Origin: Ignavibacteria bacterium
Lineage (GTDB): Bacteria > Bacteroidota > Ignavibacteria > Tepidaquicellales > Tepidaquicellaceae
Direction: 5' to 3'
Assembly: GCA_016709315.1 (NCBI GenBank)
Contig: JADJMZ010000001.1
Coordinates: 992,001 to 1,056,000, forward strand
Length of the DNA: 64,000 nucleotides
Position numbers and translations under genes: made by a program. Position 1 is the first letter of the stretch. The number at the start of each line of letters is the position of its first letter. Positions 61,151 through 64,000 of the stretch are shown one piece after another. The notes beneath the pieces are model-generated. The model did not search any database and had not been told where the DNA came from. It saw only the letters and a list, made by a program, of their open reading frames with translations.

Positions 61151-61175
61151 ACAGTAAGGGTTTTTCAGAAGTCTC
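61151..61175. repeat. Solo right end of the MITE-like element
   Basis: ACAGTAAGGGTTTTTCAGAA then GTCTC, 25 bp identical to 40565-40589, including the whole 16-bp terminal repeat. The left end and inner palindromes are absent. It sits 38 bp before the frameshifted hydrolase gene, in the same orientation as in the full element. Confidence 0.85.
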
Positions 61176-61212
61176 CATGAATTAAATTATTTAATAAATT
61201 TAAACAAAAAAA

Positions 61213-62036
61213 ATGATGAGTAAAATTAAAGTAAAAGATGGTACAGAAATTTTCTACAAAGATTGGGGAACAGGGCAGCCAATTTTTTTCATCATGGCTG
61301 GCCTTTATCCGGTGATGACTGGGATGCCCAAATGATTTTTTTTCTTGATCTGGGATTCAGAGTAATAGCGCATGATCGCAGAGGACATGGCAGATCCACT
61401 CAGACTGATAATGGAAATGACATGGATACTTATGCAGCGGATGTAGCTGAACTTACAAAAGCGCTTGATCTGAAGAATGCTGTTCATATCGGACATTCCA
61501 CCGGTGGAGGCGAAGCTATTCGTTATGCAGCAAAACACGGTAAGGATCGTGTAGTAAAAGTTGTTCTCCTAAGCGCAGTTACTCCAATAATGGCAATTAC
61601 TAAAAATAATCCGGAAGGTATCCCGCTGGCAGTATTCGATGAAATACGTGAAGGTACAGCAACAAAACGATCACAATTTTTTCAGGATACAACACTTCCC
61701 TTTTACGGATATAATCGTGAGGGTGCAAAAATATCACAGGGTGTCAGAGATAACTGGTGGCGTCAGGGAATGATGGGCGGAGTAAAAGCTCAATATGATT
61801 GCATTAAGGCATTTTCGGAAACAGATTTTACAGAAGACCTTAAAAGTGTGGATGTACCTGTACTTATAATGCACGGCGAAGATGATCAGATAGTTCCCTT
61901 CCCAAAGACCGGGGCAAAAGCTATAAAACTTCTGAAAAATGGAAAACTTATTTCATATCCCGGTTTTCCTCACGGGATGCCAACAACAGAAGCAGCAACA
62001 ATAAATGCGGATCTGCTGGATTTTATAAAATCGTAA
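61213..62036 (+). pseudogene. Alpha/beta hydrolase with one frameshift
   Basis: From the ATG at 61213 the frame reads MMSKIKVKDGTEIFYKDWGT and GQPIFFIMAGLYP before going wrong. From about 61290 the next frame continues FHHGWPLSGDDWDAQ, FRVIAHDRRGHGRS, the nucleophile motif VHIGHSTGGGEA, and the catalytic Asp region LIMHGEDDQIVPF and final His in GFPHGMP. One T is missing in the T7 run at 61283-61289; with T8 the protein is a complete haloperoxidase/arylesterase-type hydrolase of ~274 residues. This could be a real mutation, slippage, or an assembly error. A shorter product from the TTG at 61263 is unlikely. Confidence 0.85.
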
Positions 62037-62132
62037 TGGATGTAAAGTATCAATTGAGTAAAGTAATGAGAGATTTTGTTGTTAAGTTCATTGTAAACAA
62101 TTTAATTTTATAATTTAAATGATCAAATCAAA

Positions 62133-63941
62133 ATGACAAATTTTATATTAGTTTTAATTTTAATAATGAACTATTCCAATATTGCTTTTTGTGATCAGCC
62201 GGATTTATTTACCCCCAAAAATAATACGGAGCACAGATATCACATCATCCCGGATGTAATGAATAAAGTACAGGTTCTTGAAAACAACATAAATAAAACG
62301 GGAGCTAAAATATATGATGCTGATTCGCTGCCGGTATTCCCCGGATTTCCCAAGGTTATAAATGGCCAGTCAACTGAAGGCGGAATATATTGTCAGATGG
62401 ATACAGACAGCGATATGGAAATAGTCTATGGAATTGGCACTACAATTCAGGCGTGGAATATTGACGGAAGTATCGTAACAGGATGGCCGAAAACTTTAAC
62501 TTATAATACGCAGGGTGCTCCGGCTTACGGCGACATTGACGGAGACGGGGAAGCGGAGATCGTCATAGGAACTGCCAACGTCACCGGTGTTTTGGGAATT
62601 CTTTATGCTTTTGAAAAAAACGGAACACCTGTTACAGGATTTCCAATTAATAACGGCGGCTCTACACGATCTGTTGTACTTTGTGATCTTGATATGAACG
62701 GCAGTCTGGAAATTATTACCACAAAAAGGCTTTCTTCGGCAGGTGAGATTTATGTTTTCAAAGGAGACGGTACTGTGTATCCGGGCTGGCCAAAATCAAT
62801 AAATCATGTTCCGGCTTCTGGTTCGGCTGCAGGTGATATTAACGGTGACGGTATTCCGGAAATAATATCGGAATCATACACGAGTCTTTATGCATGGGAC
62901 AGAAACGGAAACCCAATAACCGGATTTCCATTTATTCTTCCAAACGGAGACGTAAATTCCTATTCTTCTCCTGTGCTTGCGGACGTTGACGGTGATAATA
63001 TCAGGGAAATTATTTTCGGTTCACACCAGACAGGCGGCGCGGGACTGGGTTATCTATATATTTTAAAAAATGACGGAACAATATTGCCGAACTGGCCAAA
63101 GACTACAACATACTGGATTTATGGCCCGCCGGTTTTAGGTTATCTGAATGATGATAATGTAATAGACATAGTAGTCGGAGATCAGATCGGAGGCGCATTA
63201 GCTAATTTCGTTTACGCCTGGGATAAAAATGGAAATGTCCTGAGCGGATTTCCTGTCGGACCAATCAATGCTGTAAACAATCAGGTAGCTCTCGGCGATA
63301 TTGACAATGACGGCAAACTTGAACTTTTGGTTGATGATAATACACAGGAAAACGGAATGGGAAAATATTCAGCATTTAATCACGACGGCACTCCTTTATC
63401 CGGCTGGCCTTTGCCGACTTCAGGAACAACAATGTTTAACATGCCTTGTCTCATTGATCTGAATAATGACGGAACGCTTGATATCGTCGGAGCGGGAATT
63501 ACTTTATTCGGCAGCAATCAGACAAGCGTATATATCTGGAATGCAGGAGTAAGTTTTAATGTATCGAAAATAGTAAATCCTGTATTTCAGTTTAATGTAA
63601 GACACAACGGAGTGTACGGTGACAATAATCTTGTTTCAATTGGAAATCCGGATAATGAAATTGCATCAGGATTTATACTTCATCAGAATTTTCCTAATCC
63701 GTTTAACCCAACTACCAGTCTTGAATTTGTAATACCGGAAAAAGGATTTGTCACTTTAAAAGTATATGATATTCTCGGTAATGAAGTAACGGCTTTAATG
63801 AATCAAAACCTTTCGCCCGGAAGCTATCAGGTACAATGGAACGGAGAAGGTTTTGCAAGCGGTGTTTATTTTTATGAACTTTCAGTAACAGGTTTGTCAG
63901 CTAAATTCAAAGAAACAAAGAGAATGCTTTTAATAAAGTAA
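62133..63941 (+). CDS. FG-GAP/VCBS-repeat T9SS-secreted protein
   Basis: 602 residues. Signal peptide at the N-terminus (FILVLILIMNYSNIAFC). The body is a seven-bladed beta-propeller of FG-GAP type: Ca-binding loops DIDGDGEAEIVIG, DLDMNGSLEIIT, DINGDGIPEIIS, DVDGDNIREIIFG, DIDNDGKLELLVD and DLNNDGTLDIVG, interleaved with the phrase PVTGFP/ILPNWPK. The C-terminal sorting domain has NFPNPFNPTTSL, VTLKVYDILGNEV and ends KRMLLIK. Exported to the cell surface; binding function unknown. The last 59 bases of the window after its stop hold nothing recognisable. Confidence 0.9.
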   Translation: MTNFILVLILIMNYSNIAFCDQPDLFTPKNNTEHRYHIIPDVMNKVQVLENNINKTGAKIYDADSLPVFPGFPKVINGQSTEGGIYCQMDTDSDMEIVYGIGTTIQAWNIDGSIVTGWPKTLTYNTQGAPAYGDIDGDGEAEIVIGTANVTGVLGILYAFEKNGTPVTGFPINNGGSTRSVVLCDLDMNGSLEIITTKRLSSAGEIYVFKGDGTVYPGWPKSINHVPASGSAAGDINGDGIPEIISESYTSLYAWDRNGNPITGFPFILPNGDVNSYSSPVLADVDGDNIREIIFGSHQTGGAGLGYLYILKNDGTILPNWPKTTTYWIYGPPVLGYLNDDNVIDIVVGDQIGGALANFVYAWDKNGNVLSGFPVGPINAVNNQVALGDIDNDGKLELLVDDNTQENGMGKYSAFNHDGTPLSGWPLPTSGTTMFNMPCLIDLNNDGTLDIVGAGITLFGSNQTSVYIWNAGVSFNVSKIVNPVFQFNVRHNGVYGDNNLVSIGNPDNEIASGFILHQNFPNPFNPTTSLEFVIPEKGFVTLKVYDILGNEVTALMNQNLSPGSYQVQWNGEGFASGVYFYELSVTGLSAKFKETKRMLLIK

Positions 63942-64000
63942 AGAAGATTTTTTTGAATGTGAAATGTAATGTGCAATCGCAATTCTTTTTCGTGAAACTT

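Overview
The window looks like a chromosomal segment of a Bacteroidota/Chlorobi-group bacterium, most likely an Ignavibacteria-type lineage. The main reason is a recurring C-terminal module of the type A secretion-signal kind used by the type IX secretion system (T9SS). It has the core NYPNPFNP, a VSLKVYDxLGKEV strand and a basic end such as KRMILLK. Six intact proteins carry this form, a seventh (the multicopper oxidase) has a diverged form, and one decayed copy lies between genes. The DNA is AT-rich, several genes start with TTG, and Shine-Dalgarno sequences are weak. No rRNA, tRNA or CRISPR array was recognised.

Layout. Bases 1-4 kb hold a TPR protein and succinate dehydrogenase sdhA/sdhB, with an exported protein gene between the two subunits. 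Bases 4-10 kb hold three large T9SS cargo proteins with Asp-box/BNR repeats, two of them tandem paralogues. Bases 10.7-14.2 kb hold an aldehyde dehydrogenase and an ABC-2 exporter. Bases 14.3-22.4 kb are a leftward run: SDR-like protein, FtsK, ComB, GcvT, a DUF433/DUF5615 toxin-antitoxin-like pair, a transaldolase-family aldolase, a dihaem cytochrome c and a redoxin. Bases 22.5-27.6 kb form a regulon: multicopper oxidase, ECF sigma factor, small membrane anti-sigma candidate, CnrX/Spy-like periplasmic sensor, lipoprotein and a YHYH-domain T9SS protein. Bases 28-34 kb hold an amino-acid permease, two unlike phosphofructokinases (ATP-type and PPi-type signatures) and a membrane spermidine-synthase-like protein. 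Bases 34.4-37.5 kb hold a HEPN/MNT pair and a DUF4160/DUF2442 island inserted at the 3' end of kdsA, plus a TrmH-family methyltransferase. Bases 37.5-45.6 kb hold outer-membrane proteins, a T9SS serine hydrolase, a cation/proton antiporter, an MBL-fold lipoprotein and DoxX.

From about 45.6 kb onward the window is more accessory. It contains an 800-bp cluster of palindromic and tandem repeats and a two-gene cassette pairing a haem-dependent N-hydroxylase-like protein (YqcI/YcgG, GntA type) with a DUF1989 protein. Stress-type genes follow (DUF6766, YciE/F ferritin-like, a 57-residue acidic protein). Then comes a glycosyltransferase / GH1-RmlD fusion / remnant glf / cyanophycin synthetase operon. 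The last part has a CheB-CheR-PAS-histidine kinase with a lone receiver, a frameshifted alpha/beta hydrolase and an FG-GAP T9SS protein.

The strongest unexplained signals are these. (1) A 165-bp MITE-like element with perfect 16-bp terminal inverted repeats and a 6-bp target duplication splits a small gene in frame. (2) Short degenerate microrepeat arrays start at or just after stop codons, and one of them recurs as a 28-bp exact match inside the coding sequence of a T9SS domain. (3) A 33-bp bipartite promoter motif is shared by the multicopper oxidase gene and the CnrYX-like operon, defining a small ECF regulon. (4) kdsA has a duplicated, decayed 3' end flanking a toxin-antitoxin-like island. 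(5) The GntA-like/DUF1989 cassette may act on a guanidino compound.
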